From Amycolatopsis oliviviridis (lineage in GTDB: Bacteria > Actinomycetota > Actinomycetes > Mycobacteriales > Pseudonocardiaceae): DNA of 64,000 nucleotides. The position numbers were made by a program, and so were the translations under genes. Shown one piece after another: positions 33,928 through 42,606 of this stretch (positions are counted from its first letter, which is position 1; every line of letters begins with the position of its first letter). The notes beneath the pieces are model-generated. The model saw nothing but the letters and a program-made list of their open reading frames with translations. It ran no database searches and was not told the origin of the DNA. The stretch spans positions 248,001-312,000 of the forward strand of contig NZ_BNAY01000009.1 in NCBI RefSeq assembly GCF_014654365.1, written 5' to 3'.

Positions 33928-35475
33928 ATGCGAACTCAACCGATGAGTAAGCGACTTCTGGCCCTGGCACTGAGCGTGGTGACGTTCGGCGCCCTGACGA
34001 CAGCCGTGGCGGAGGCGGGCGAAAGCCCGGTCGTCCGTACGGATTCCGGTCCCGTTCGTGGCGTGAACACCAGCGAATACCGGAGTTTCCAAGGCATCCC
34101 GTTCGCCGCGCCACCGGTCGGCGACCTGCGCTGGGCGCCACCGAAGAGACCCGAACCGTGGACCGCCGTGCGGGACGCGAGCAAGCCCGGGCCTCGCTGC
34201 GCGCAGGGGCCGGGGCTCGGTTCGGCACCGAGTGACGACGAGGATTGCCTGTATCTCAACGTGATCAGCCCGGCCAAGGCGACACACAAGCCGCGGCCGG
34301 TGCTGGTCTGGGTGCACGGTGGCGGGTTCACGTCCGGTGCCGGCAGCGACTACGACTTCAAGCGCATGGCCCTCGGCGGGGACGTCGTCGTGGTGACCGT
34401 GAACTACCGGCTGGGCGTTTTCGGCTTCTTCGGTCACCCGGAACTCGGACGCGACTCCGGCGTCTTCGGCCTCCAGGACCAGCAGGCCGCTCTTCGCTGG
34501 GTGCAGCGCAACGCCCGAGCCTTCGGCGGGGATCCCCGGAACGTCACGCTGTTCGGTGAATCCGCCGGTGCGATGAGCACCTGCGCCCAGCTGGCCTCCC
34601 CGTCGGCCGCGGGACTGTTCCACCGCGCGATCATCCAGAGCGGTCCGTGCACCTTGAGCTGGCCCGATGGCGGGTTCTTCCCCGGCGTGCCCGCGGGCAC
34701 GCCGTACCTGCCGCGTGCCACCGTCGAGGCGATGGGCGCCGACGCGGCCAAGAAGCTCGGCTGCGCGGACGTCGCCTGCCTTCGACGGCTCCCGGTGAAG
34801 GACCTCGTGAACCAGCCGCTGGCGACCCCCGCGTTCGACACCGCCCTGCTGCCCGAACATCCGGCCGCCGCGCTGAAGGCGGGGCACTTCGCCCGCGTCC
34901 CGGTGCTGACCGGGGTCACCAGGGACGAAGCGAGACTCTTCGTCGCGCTGTACCCGGAACAGCCGTTCACCGAAGAGCACTACCAAGAGCTGCTGCGGAC
35001 CGCCTTCGGGGAGAAGGCGCCGCTCGTCGCCGCCCGGTATCCGTCGGCGAAGCACGGCAGCCCGGCGATGGCGTTCGCGGACGCGATGACCGACCGGATC
35101 TGGGGCTGTCCTCAGGTGGGCACCGAGCGGTCGCTGCGCGAACGCACCCGGACCTTCGGCTACGAGTTCGCCGATCGGGACGCCCCGCCGCTTCTTCCGC
35201 CTCCGCCGGGAATGCACATGGGCGCCTCCCATGGATCCGAATTGCCTTATTTGTCTGATCTAACCGGGATTCCGGTGAAATTGACTCCCGCGCAGCAGGA
35301 ACTCGCGGCACAAATGATTCGGTACTGGACCGGGTTCGCGAGGACCGGTGATCCGAACGGCGAAGACCTGCCGAAGTGGCGTCCTTCGCCGCGGACGCAA
35401 TCGCTGGCGCCGGGCGAGATCCGCCCGGTCGACCTCGCGGCCGTGCACGATTGCGCGTTCTGGGCGGGCATCTGA
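33928..35475 (+). CDS. secreted type-B carboxylesterase
   Basis: 515 residues. The signal peptide is RLLALALSVVTFGALTTAVA with likely cleavage near residue 30; ATG 33943 is an alternative start. Carboxylesterase/lipase family features: FQGIPFAAPPVGDLRWAPPK, EDCLYLNVISP, the oxyanion HGGGF, the nucleophile in FGESAGAMSTCAQLASPS, and a late His in MGASHGSELPY. It should hydrolyse extracellular carboxylic esters; the substrate is unknown. The gene stands alone, ending at a bidirectional terminator. Confidence 0.92.
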   Translation: MRTQPMSKRLLALALSVVTFGALTTAVAEAGESPVVRTDSGPVRGVNTSEYRSFQGIPFAAPPVGDLRWAPPKRPEPWTAVRDASKPGPRCAQGPGLGSAPSDDEDCLYLNVISPAKATHKPRPVLVWVHGGGFTSGAGSDYDFKRMALGGDVVVVTVNYRLGVFGFFGHPELGRDSGVFGLQDQQAALRWVQRNARAFGGDPRNVTLFGESAGAMSTCAQLASPSAAGLFHRAIIQSGPCTLSWPDGGFFPGVPAGTPYLPRATVEAMGADAAKKLGCADVACLRRLPVKDLVNQPLATPAFDTALLPEHPAAALKAGHFARVPVLTGVTRDEARLFVALYPEQPFTEEHYQELLRTAFGEKAPLVAARYPSAKHGSPAMAFADAMTDRIWGCPQVGTERSLRERTRTFGYEFADRDAPPLLPPPPGMHMGASHGSELPYLSDLTGIPVKLTPAQQELAAQMIRYWTGFARTGDPNGEDLPKWRPSPRTQSLAPGEIRPVDLAAVHDCAFWAGI

Positions 35476-35479
35476 CGAA

Positions 35480-35510
35480 AGAGCCGGGGTGACCTGGTCA
35501 CCCCGGCTCT
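35480..35510. terminator. bidirectional terminator between carboxylesterase and VOC genes
   Basis: Perfect 14-base arms AGAGCCGGGGTGAC (35480-35493) and 35497-35510 around CTG, placed between two convergent genes. Confidence 0.8.
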
Positions 35511-35531
35511 CCGCTCAGTCGTCGGTAAGGC

Positions 35532-36377
35532 TCAGTCGTCGTAAGGATCGTCCACCTCGGCGCTGCCCCAGCCCTCGACGGCCCGGGAGTGGTCGATCAC
35601 GGCGAACACCGAACCGTCCGGATCGGCGAGGATCGCCATCCGGCCGTACGGGGTGTCGTAGGGCTGGACCACGACGGCGCCGCCGAGCATCAGGGCCTGC
35701 CCCGCGGTGGCGTCCGCCCCGCGGGCCGGGTCGAGTTCGAGGTAGACCATCCAATGCGGGGGAGTGTCCTGCCGGTACTCCGAGCCCATCACGTACCGGT
35801 ACAGCACCGGTTCGTGCTCGATGAGCCATTCGGCGTAGTCGAGCGACATGCCGTCGCCGATCTGGTGGCTGGTGTAGTCGAAGAGGCGGCAGTAGAAGTG
35901 ATCCGCCGCCGCGCCGTCGTGGGTGTTGAGGTCCGCGCCGCTGAAGGTGTTGGGCACGCCGGTCGCGAACTCCCAGGTGGCGGGTGGTTCCCAGAAGACG
36001 ACGTGCGCGCCGCACGCGTCGATGGCGTGGACGATGTTGCCGCGATGGGGAATCGCCATCGGCCCGAGGGTGACCCGGCCACCGAGGCTGTCCACCCATT
36101 CGGCGGCCGCGGCCGCCTGGGGCACCGAGATGTGGACGCTCCAGCCGTACGGCCCTTCCGCGCCCGCCCGGTACAGGCCGCCGGTCGGGACGCCGTTCAG
36201 CGTCGCGATCGAGTAGCGGCCCGTCGGCGTCGCGGGGTCACGCTGAACCGTGAATTCCCAGTCGAAAAGTCCGCTGTAGAAGGCTTGTACGGCCGCTTCG
36301 TCTCTGCATGCGAGTTCGATCCAGCACGGGATTCCTGAAGGGATGACGGAAGTGTGGGCGGCCGAGCCAAGCGACAT
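35532..36377 (-). CDS. VOC (glyoxalase/bleomycin-resistance) family protein
   Basis: 281 residues with two VOC domains (about 10-125 and 140-265): IPCWIELACRDEAAVQAFYS and AADHFYCRLFDYTSHQIGDG begin each half, and GAVVVQPYDTPYGRMAILAD ends the second. Such paired VOC proteins in actinobacteria are often called glyoxalases or hydroxylases without proof. ATG at 36377 has GGGAGA upstream. The last codons and the stop lie in a 16-17 base tandem near-duplication (35513-35529 and 35530-35545). Confidence 0.88.
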   Translation of the reverse strand: MSLGSAAHTSVIPSGIPCWIELACRDEAAVQAFYSGLFDWEFTVQRDPATPTGRYSIATLNGVPTGGLYRAGAEGPYGWSVHISVPQAAAAAEWVDSLGGRVTLGPMAIPHRGNIVHAIDACGAHVVFWEPPATWEFATGVPNTFSGADLNTHDGAAADHFYCRLFDYTSHQIGDGMSLDYAEWLIEHEPVLYRYVMGSEYRQDTPPHWMVYLELDPARGADATAGQALMLGGAVVVQPYDTPYGRMAILADPDGSVFAVIDHSRAVEGWGSAEVDDPYDD

Positions 36378-36492
36378 GCGGTTCTCCCTTACCGGTGGGA
36401 GTAAAGTCTAGTCGCTATCCGCATTGTTTCCGTCAAAGATTTCGACCTGGATGGCCCGGAACCCGGCCCGGTGTCCCATCGTTGGAGCTTCC

Positions 36493-37344
36493 GTGCGCTG
36501 GTTTCCCCGAGCTGTCTCCTCGTTCCGCCGCGGCGGTGACGAGGTACTGCCGAGCCCGAACATCTGGTACTACCAGCAGGCCTACGAGGTCGAGAACCGC
36601 GCGCAGGACGTCGGCGACGACATCTGGAAGGTGCTCGCCGGCGCTCGTGACTGGTCCGGTGCCGACGTGCTCGACATCGGCTGCGGTGACGGTTTCCACC
36701 TGCCCCGGTTCGCCGCGACCGCGCGGTCGGTGCTCGGGATCGAGCCCCATGAACCGCTCGTCCGTGACGCGAAGCGCCGCGTCGGGGAACTGCCGAACGT
36801 CGAGGTGCGGCAGGGCCGGGCGCAGCGGCTTCCGGTGCCGGACGCGGCTTTCGACGTCGTCCACGCGCGGACCGCGTACTTCTTCGGGCCCGGCTGCGAA
36901 CCCGGTCTCCGCGAGGCGGAGCGGGTGCTGCGTCCGGGCGGGACGCTGCTGATCGTGGATCTCGATGTGGCCAGCGAGCCCTACGGGCGCTGGATGCGGC
37001 TGGATCTGCCGGACTACGACCCGCCGGGAGTCGAGAAGTTCTTCGCCCGTCAGGGATTCGACTGCCGCAAGGTGATGACGCGGTGGCTGTTCGAGGACGC
37101 CGCCGCGATGGAAGCGGTGCTGAAGATCGAGTTCAGCGCTCCGGTCGCGGCCAAGGCGATCGCGGAGGTCCGGCGCCTGAACGAGGTTTCGTCAGGCGCC
37201 GGTGCGAGGCAGGTGACGCTGCCGGTGGGCTATCGCGTGCATACGCGCACCAAGCCCACCGGCCTCGTCGTGCCAGGTCACTCCGTGTCCTCGGCGGACG
37301 CCTCGTCCGGAGTGGGTTCCTCGGCCTCGCCGAGGATGCCGTAG
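36493..37344 (+). CDS. class I SAM-dependent methyltransferase
   Basis: 283 residues from a GTG at 36493 with GGAG about five bases upstream; a longer frame from 36424 lacks a site. The SAM motif is ADVLDIGCGDGFHLPRFAAT, followed by FDVVHARTAYFFGPGCEPGL and EAERVLRPGGTLLIVDLD, typical of Methyltransf_11 small-molecule enzymes. It is divergent from the VOC gene and its end overlaps the end of the convergent padR gene by 67 bases. The substrate is unknown. Confidence 0.85.
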   Translation: MRWFPRAVSSFRRGGDEVLPSPNIWYYQQAYEVENRAQDVGDDIWKVLAGARDWSGADVLDIGCGDGFHLPRFAATARSVLGIEPHEPLVRDAKRRVGELPNVEVRQGRAQRLPVPDAAFDVVHARTAYFFGPGCEPGLREAERVLRPGGTLLIVDLDVASEPYGRWMRLDLPDYDPPGVEKFFARQGFDCRKVMTRWLFEDAAAMEAVLKIEFSAPVAAKAIAEVRRLNEVSSGAGARQVTLPVGYRVHTRTKPTGLVVPGHSVSSADASSGVGSSASPRMP

Positions 37345-37901
37345 ATCGTCCGGCGCGCCTCGTTGAGGACGTCGACGGTACGGGCCTGCTGGCCTTCGCT
37401 GCCGGCGTGCATGACCTGCGCGACCGCCGCGGCCAGGGTCGCCCCCGCCTTGCGCAGGTTCACCTCGACCGGGTCGACGTCGTGGGCGATCTGCTCCCAC
37501 GGCGGGACGGCGTCCTGCTGTTCGGCCGCCGCGCGGCCGGATTCGGTGAGTTCGAACAGCTTCTTGCCGTTCTCGTCCTTGCTGATCACCAGGCCTTCGT
37601 CGGCCAGCAGCTGCAGGGTCGGGTAGACCGAGCCGGGGCTCGGCTTCCAGAAGCCGCCGCTGCGCTCGCCGATCTCGCGGATGATCTCGTAACCGTGCCT
37701 CGGCTGCTCGGAAAGCAGCGCGAGGATCGCGGCGCGGACGTCACCGCGCTTGCCGCGCCGTCCGCCGGGGCCACCGCGACGGCCGTGCCGATGCCGGTGG
37801 CCGGGCCCGCCCGGACCCGGGGGAAAGTCGCCGAAGCCGCCGCGAGCCCAGGGCCCGAAGGCGGGACGGCCGTGTTCTGGAGGGAAAGGTCGTCGTCGCA
37901 T
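37278..37901 (-). CDS. PadR family transcriptional regulator
   Basis: 207 residues from ATG 37901 with AGAGAGGA upstream. A Gly/Pro/His/Arg-rich head (GPGHRHRHGRRGGPGGRRGK) precedes the winged helix: VRAAILALLSEQPRHGYEII, SPGSVYPTLQLLADEGLVIS and ENGKKLFELTESGRAAAEQQ. A helical C-terminal region would dimerise. The His-rich head might bind metal. A palindrome CGATATATCG lies 39 bases upstream (autoregulation likely). It lies 105 bases downstream of the YcaO-like gene. Confidence 0.9.
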   Translation of the reverse strand: MRRRPFPPEHGRPAFGPWARGGFGDFPPGPGGPGHRHRHGRRGGPGGRRGKRGDVRAAILALLSEQPRHGYEIIREIGERSGGFWKPSPGSVYPTLQLLADEGLVISKDENGKKLFELTESGRAAAEQQDAVPPWEQIAHDVDPVEVNLRKAGATLAAAVAQVMHAGSEGQQARTVDVLNEARRTIYGILGEAEEPTPDEASAEDTE

Positions 37902-37939
37902 GATGTGAATCCTCTCTACGTACTGTTCCGACTCGTTCA

Positions 37940-37949
37940 CGATATATCG
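37940..37949. promoter_or_regulatory. candidate PadR operator
   Basis: CGATATATCG is a perfect 10-base palindrome in the promoter region of the padR gene. Comparable AT-rich palindromes precede other actinobacterial padR genes as far as I recall. Confidence 0.45.
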
Positions 37950-38006
37950 GAAACGGTCGCACGACAACCCCTTTCCTGTGAGTTGGGTCTCAGGGGCTTG
38001 TGTTCG

Positions 38007-39815
38007 TCAGGCGCGTGGGAGCGGGAAGACGTTGAGGTCCCGCCGGGTCCGACGCCTCCGCCTCGCCGTCACGCTGGTGATCCTTCCGTTGCCCCGCAAG
38101 GGAAAACCGGCGGGGAACGGTGGCACGAGACCCGGCACCAGGGTGTGCCCGACGTGATGCCCGGCGGCCGCGACGTCACAGGTCGTGAGGTCGACGCTGA
38201 TCACTTCGAAGCCGCGGGCTTCGACGCGGTCCCGATACGCCTTGAGTCGCCGTTCCCCGAGCGCGGGCAACTCGTCCCAGGACCGCTCCGGCAGGTTGCG
38301 CAGCCGCGGCGCGACCCGTCCGCCTGCCCGCGGGTCGAGATAGATCTGGTGCTGGCAAAGGAGATCGGTGACGTCGGCGAAGTCGTCGCGGTAGGAGTCG
38401 AGGTAGCGCCGGTCCGCCCGGTACGGCTTGAGATCGCCGTGCTCCCGGCGCAGGCCGGACAAGCCGCGTTCGCTGTCGAGGGTCCGGTAGGTGTGCTGCG
38501 AGGCGAACCCCGCGGCGAGCGCGGTCTTGGCGGCTTCGAGCGCGTCCGGCCGGGTGGCGAAGCCGAAGGACAGCCGTCGCGTCACGCGGTCGAGCACCGC
38601 GGCCGCGATCACCGGGACGTCGAATTCGTTGTCGAGCGGGATGAGTGTGACCTCGTGGCCTTCCGTGGCGTCGGCGATGATCGACCGGAGCCCGTCCGGG
38701 ATCGGGAGCCGAGCGAGTCGGGGTGTGTCCGCCCACCAGAGCATGGTGGTGTCGCCTTCGAGGACCTCTTCGAGCCCGGACGTGACGGCCTGTTCGGCCG
38801 AGTCCCCGTCGGCGAGACCCGCAGGCAGAGGATCGGCGAAGCGTGGCTCTCCCGCTTGCCGCTCCCGGGAGACCAGGAACGCGGGTACCCAGACGGATTC
38901 GCCGGTGGTGTGGGAAAAGCCCTCCACCCACGAGCAGTCCGAGTCCGTCGTCAGCGGTGTGAACGGGAAGTCTGGGGACCGGTACTGCTCGGCCGAATAG
39001 AGGTTCAGGCGGCGAGGGTCGAGGGCTGGGACGCCATAGCGAGCGAGGCGCTCGTAACTGCCGAAGCGCACTTCGCGGTCCGGAGCGAGCCAGCTCCCGC
39101 AGTAGCGTTTCACCGCTTCGCCGACGGCTGCTTGCTTGGCGAGGTCGAAGTCGTGCCACGCCGCGCCGAGGGCCTGGCGGTCGTTGGGCCAGTTCGAGAC
39201 GCGGCGCATGTCCGCGACGTCGACAGCGCACACGCGCAACCTGGCGGGCATTCCCGGCGACGGCGGGATCTCGCGGATCCCGGTCACGATCCCGGTCCGG
39301 TCGTCGATCAGTGACGCGGTGTCCAAGGTGCCCGGGACCGGCCGGGCGCGATCCGGGACGGGAAGGATCGGGCGGCGGACCTCGGTCAGGTCCGCCGGGT
39401 CCAGGTCGATCTCGCCGGCGGTGAGCGCGGTCCGCCCGCCGGAGAGCCAGCGTTCCAGGTGGGCGGCGAGCATCGCCGACACCCAGCGGACGTCTCCGGG
39501 GCCCAGCGCGGGCGGGACGATGTCGAGCACGGGGGGATCCGGCGCGGCCGCGCGCCGGCGGGCGGCGACGTCGCCGAAGTCGATCCCGCCGGGGGTGATC
39601 GCGGGTCCGGCGATCACCCGCCCGCGTTCACGGCGCAGCGGCAGCCATCGCACTCCGCTCTCGGCGCACAAGGAGTCCAGTGTGGTCAGCTCGTCGTGGG
39701 CGGGGTGATCGAAAGCCGCGACCACGACGGTGGTCTTCGTGTCCACTTCGGACAGATCGCGCAGGGGGCCCACGCTCGCGTACCCGCTGACGGTGAGCAG
39801 TTCCGCGAGCGGCAC
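38007..39815 (-). CDS. YcaO-type (TOMM) cyclodehydratase-like fusion protein
   Basis: 602 residues from a GTG at 39815. The coding frame extends upstream: GGAGG at 39877-39873 sits 9 bases before an in-frame ATC (39863) and 12 before an ATT (39860), so a rare start adding 15-16 residues is possible. Residues about 1-190 resemble the leader-binding/ThiF-like half of fused thiazole/oxazole cyclodehydratases, but the usual CxxC zinc pair is absent. The rest is YcaO: GEAVKRYC matches the E-A-x-E-R-Y motif with a Lys change, and GLEEVLEGDTTMLWW matches E-x2-E-R-D with Gly for Arg. It ends NVFPLPRA, near the PxPxP end of azole-forming YcaO enzymes. No precursor peptide, dehydrogenase or exporter gene is adjacent. 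Confidence 0.75.
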   Translation of the reverse strand: MPLAELLTVSGYASVGPLRDLSEVDTKTTVVVAAFDHPAHDELTTLDSLCAESGVRWLPLRRERGRVIAGPAITPGGIDFGDVAARRRAAAPDPPVLDIVPPALGPGDVRWVSAMLAAHLERWLSGGRTALTAGEIDLDPADLTEVRRPILPVPDRARPVPGTLDTASLIDDRTGIVTGIREIPPSPGMPARLRVCAVDVADMRRVSNWPNDRQALGAAWHDFDLAKQAAVGEAVKRYCGSWLAPDREVRFGSYERLARYGVPALDPRRLNLYSAEQYRSPDFPFTPLTTDSDCSWVEGFSHTTGESVWVPAFLVSRERQAGEPRFADPLPAGLADGDSAEQAVTSGLEEVLEGDTTMLWWADTPRLARLPIPDGLRSIIADATEGHEVTLIPLDNEFDVPVIAAAVLDRVTRRLSFGFATRPDALEAAKTALAAGFASQHTYRTLDSERGLSGLRREHGDLKPYRADRRYLDSYRDDFADVTDLLCQHQIYLDPRAGGRVAPRLRNLPERSWDELPALGERRLKAYRDRVEARGFEVISVDLTTCDVAAAGHHVGHTLVPGLVPPFPAGFPLRGNGRITSVTARRRRRTRRDLNVFPLPRA

Positions 39816-40028
39816 GGTGAGTTCCCGTGATCCGGTGAGGAGAACCGTGGTTTCGTGAATGATGGCGCACCACCTCCGCTGACCGAGTCTCGGACGGCGC
39901 GTGACGTACGCGCGTCTCCTCGTATGCGATCCGCACGGCGTGGACCGGAACACGTCACGTGACCTGGGGAACAGTGATCCGGGGCGGCTCGGGCGCGCCG
40001 AAGGTGGACATGGGACACTGAGTGAGCT

Positions 40029-41135
40029 ATGACTGCCCTCCCTCTCGTCTTCGACGCGCCCAAGCGCGGCCTCCCGCCGCGCCACCTCGCCGACCTCACC
40101 ACCGCCGAGCGGGCCGAGGCCGTCGCCGAGCTGGGGGAGAAGCCGTTCCGCGCGAAGCAGCTGTCGAACCACTACTTCTCCCGGCTCACGGTGGACCCGG
40201 AGGAGATGACCGACATCCCGGCGGCGTCGCGGGAGAAGCTCGTCGGCGATCTGATGCCGACGCTGCTCACCGAGATCAAGGCGCTCGCCTGCGACGACGG
40301 CACCACCCGCAAGACCCTGTGGCGCGCGCACGACGGGACCCTGCTGGAGAGCGTGCTCATGCGCTACCCGGACCGCGCGACCCTGTGCATTTCGAGCCAG
40401 GCGGGCTGCGGGATGGCGTGCCCGTTCTGCGCGACCGGACAGGGCGGCCTCGACCGGAACCTCTCGACGGCGGAGATCGTCGACCAGGTCCGCTCCGCCG
40501 CCGCCGTGATGCGCGACGGCGCGATGCCCGGCGGCCCCGGCCGTCTGTCGAACATCGTCTTCATGGGGATGGGCGAGCCGCTCGCGAACTACAAGCGGGT
40601 GGTGGCGGCGGTCCGGCGGATCACGGATCCCTCCCCGGCGGGGCTGGGGATCGGCCAGCGTTCGGTGACGGTGTCGACGGTGGGCCTTGCCCCGGCGATC
40701 CGCAAACTCGCGGACGAGAAGATGCAGGTGCGGCTGGCGGTTTCGCTGCACACGCCGGACGACGAGCTGCGCGACACGCTGGTGCCGGTGAACGAGCGCT
40801 GGTCGGTGGACGAGGTCCTGTCCGCGGCCCGGTACTACGCGGACACGTCGGGACGGCGGGTGTCGATCGAGTACGCGCTGATCCGGGACGTCAACGATCA
40901 GCCTTGGCGGGCCGAACTGCTGGCGAAGCGTCTTCGCCAGCACCTGGGCCAGCTGGTGCACGTGAACGTGATCCCGCTGAACCCGACTCCGGGCAGCAAG
41001 TGGGACGCGTCGCCGAAGCCGGTGGAGCGGGAGTTCGTCCGGCTGGTGAACGCGGGCGGGGTAGCGTGCACGGTGCGTGACACGCGTGGTCAGGAGATCG
41101 CGGCGGCTTGCGGTCAGCTCGCCGCCGAGAACTGA
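40029..41135 (+). CDS. rlmN: dual-specificity 23S rRNA/tRNA adenine-C2 methyltransferase RlmN
   Basis: 368 residues. The radical SAM cluster motif C-x3-C-x2-C is in ISSQAGCGMACPFCATGQGG, with GRLSNIVFMGMGEPLANY and RRVSIEYALIRDVNDQPWRA as family signatures; the second catalytic Cys is in GGVACTVRDTRGQEIAAACG. It methylates C2 of A2503 in 23S rRNA and A37 in some tRNAs. Transcribed away from the YcaO-like gene. Confidence 0.95.
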   Translation: MTALPLVFDAPKRGLPPRHLADLTTAERAEAVAELGEKPFRAKQLSNHYFSRLTVDPEEMTDIPAASREKLVGDLMPTLLTEIKALACDDGTTRKTLWRAHDGTLLESVLMRYPDRATLCISSQAGCGMACPFCATGQGGLDRNLSTAEIVDQVRSAAAVMRDGAMPGGPGRLSNIVFMGMGEPLANYKRVVAAVRRITDPSPAGLGIGQRSVTVSTVGLAPAIRKLADEKMQVRLAVSLHTPDDELRDTLVPVNERWSVDEVLSAARYYADTSGRRVSIEYALIRDVNDQPWRAELLAKRLRQHLGQLVHVNVIPLNPTPGSKWDASPKPVEREFVRLVNAGGVACTVRDTRGQEIAAACGQLAAEN

Positions 41136-41164
41136 GTTTTCCTTTCAGTGATGGAGATTTTGTC

Positions 41165-41440
41165 GTGATGTATGCCCCCAGCCTGTTGGATCCGGCTGCG
41201 GAGGAGCTGAAGCTCGCGGACGTGATCGGCCATGGCGCGACGGGGGTCGCGCGCGAGGCCCGGACGCTGCTGGGTGAGCGGTTCAGCTCGGTGACCTTCA
41301 TGTACGTCCTGATGCGGGCGTTCGAGGTGGAGTACACGGCGGCGCGGGACGCTTCGCGGTGGCACGAGTTCCACGGCGGGCCGTACGCGTTGTCGGACGC
41401 CGACCTGGAAGCGCTGCTGGCGCCCTGGCTCACCCGCTGA
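41165..41440 (+). CDS. small hypothetical protein
   Basis: 91 residues from a GTG at 41165 with GGAG eight bases upstream; the next codon is ATG (41168), which may be used instead. Soluble, helical, no recognised domain (LLDPAAEELKLADVIGHGAT and WHEFHGGPYALSDADLEALL). It lies 29 bases after rlmN, so co-transcription is likely. It is convergent with the FAD monooxygenase gene. Confidence 0.6.
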   Translation: MMYAPSLLDPAAEELKLADVIGHGATGVAREARTLLGERFSSVTFMYVLMRAFEVEYTAARDASRWHEFHGGPYALSDADLEALLAPWLTR

Positions 41441-41441
41441 C

Positions 41442-42539
41442 TCAGGTCGACGGCGCGGTCCTGAGCATCCAGTCACTGAAGGCGGCGAAACGCTCGGCGT
41501 TTTCGGCGGCTCCGACGGCGTACTCGATCGCGTCGGAATGCTCGCGCACCTTGTGCAGGCGAGCACGGCGGGCGCTTTCGTAGCGGACGAGCGCCTTGGC
41601 CAGGTCTGATTCCTTCGTCAATTCGGCGCGCAGGACCCCGGCGTCTTCGATGCCCAGGGTGCCGCCCACCGCGAGGTGCGGGGACAGGCCATGCGCGGCG
41701 TCCCCGATCAGCGCGACCCTGGCGGTGGTCCAGTACGGCAGCTCGGGGACGAGCATGATCTGGTTCTCCAGGATGTCTTCCTCCGGCGTCGCGGCGATCA
41801 TCGCCAGCAGCTCGTCGTGCCAGCCGTCCTTCGCCAGGTTCCGGGCCTGTCGCAGCGCTCGGTCCCTTTTGCCGCCGGCCGGTTCCCCGGCGTCGAACCG
41901 GTTGACCCACCACATCGTCCGCCCTCCCGCGACCCGCGTGTACCCGCCCCGGGTCCGGTTCGAGCCGATGGTGAGAGCCGTGCCCTCGGGACGCTCGTCG
42001 CCGGAGGGCACCAGTGCCCGCCAGACGCGGTTGCCTTCGTGTTCGACGGCCTGGCTGCCCGGCAGCAGGGCGGCGCGGACGTCGGAGTACACCCCGTCCG
42101 CGCCGATCAGGAGATCCGCGCGCAGGGACGGACCGCCGTCGACGTGCACCGCCACTTCCGCGTCCTGCTCGGTGAAGCCGGTGACATGGGTGTTCACGCG
42201 AATGCGGTCCAAGCCGACGGTCTCGGCCAGCAGGGTGTTCAGGGCCGGCCTCGGCACCATCAGGAATCGGTAGCGGGACGGGTCGTAGCCGTCCGCGCGT
42301 TTCGGCTTCCCGGCGGCGTCGAAGAACCAGGCGTCGACGATGTCGCCCATGCTCCGGACGTCGTCGCCGATGCCGAGTTCGTCGAATTCCCGTAACGCGT
42401 TGGGCCACAGGCCGATCCCGGCGCCCACGGCCCGCACCTCCGGGGCGTGCTCCAGCACGGTGACGTCGTGCCCGATCAGGCGCAACGACGCCGCTGTGGT
42501 GAGCCCGACCAGCCCCGCTCCCACGATCACAATGCGCAT
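41442..42539 (-). CDS. FAD-dependent monooxygenase
   Basis: 365 residues from ATG 42539. The FAD site is MRIVIVGAGLVGLTTAASLR (GxGxxG), GADGVYSDVRAALLPG is the GD-like motif, and VALIGDAAHGLSPHLAVGG binds the ribityl chain; together these mark a PHBH-type (group A) flavin monooxygenase that hydroxylates aromatic or polyketide substrates with NAD(P)H. It is divergent from a LysR gene across 67 bases, so that regulator probably controls it. Confidence 0.92.
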   Translation of the reverse strand: MRIVIVGAGLVGLTTAASLRLIGHDVTVLEHAPEVRAVGAGIGLWPNALREFDELGIGDDVRSMGDIVDAWFFDAAGKPKRADGYDPSRYRFLMVPRPALNTLLAETVGLDRIRVNTHVTGFTEQDAEVAVHVDGGPSLRADLLIGADGVYSDVRAALLPGSQAVEHEGNRVWRALVPSGDERPEGTALTIGSNRTRGGYTRVAGGRTMWWVNRFDAGEPAGGKRDRALRQARNLAKDGWHDELLAMIAATPEEDILENQIMLVPELPYWTTARVALIGDAAHGLSPHLAVGGTLGIEDAGVLRAELTKESDLAKALVRYESARRARLHKVREHSDAIEYAVGAAENAERFAAFSDWMLRTAPST

Positions 42540-42606
42540 AGGACCAGCCAAGGGGAGAACCCGCATGACTTCAAATGCATGGATGGGTATGGCTAGCATT
42601 ACCTGA

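Noticed and set aside
39816..40961. N-terminal extension of the YcaO-like gene to give 984 residues
   Set aside because: The extension runs antisense through the conserved rlmN gene and has no start with a ribosome site; the real gene starts near 39815-39863.
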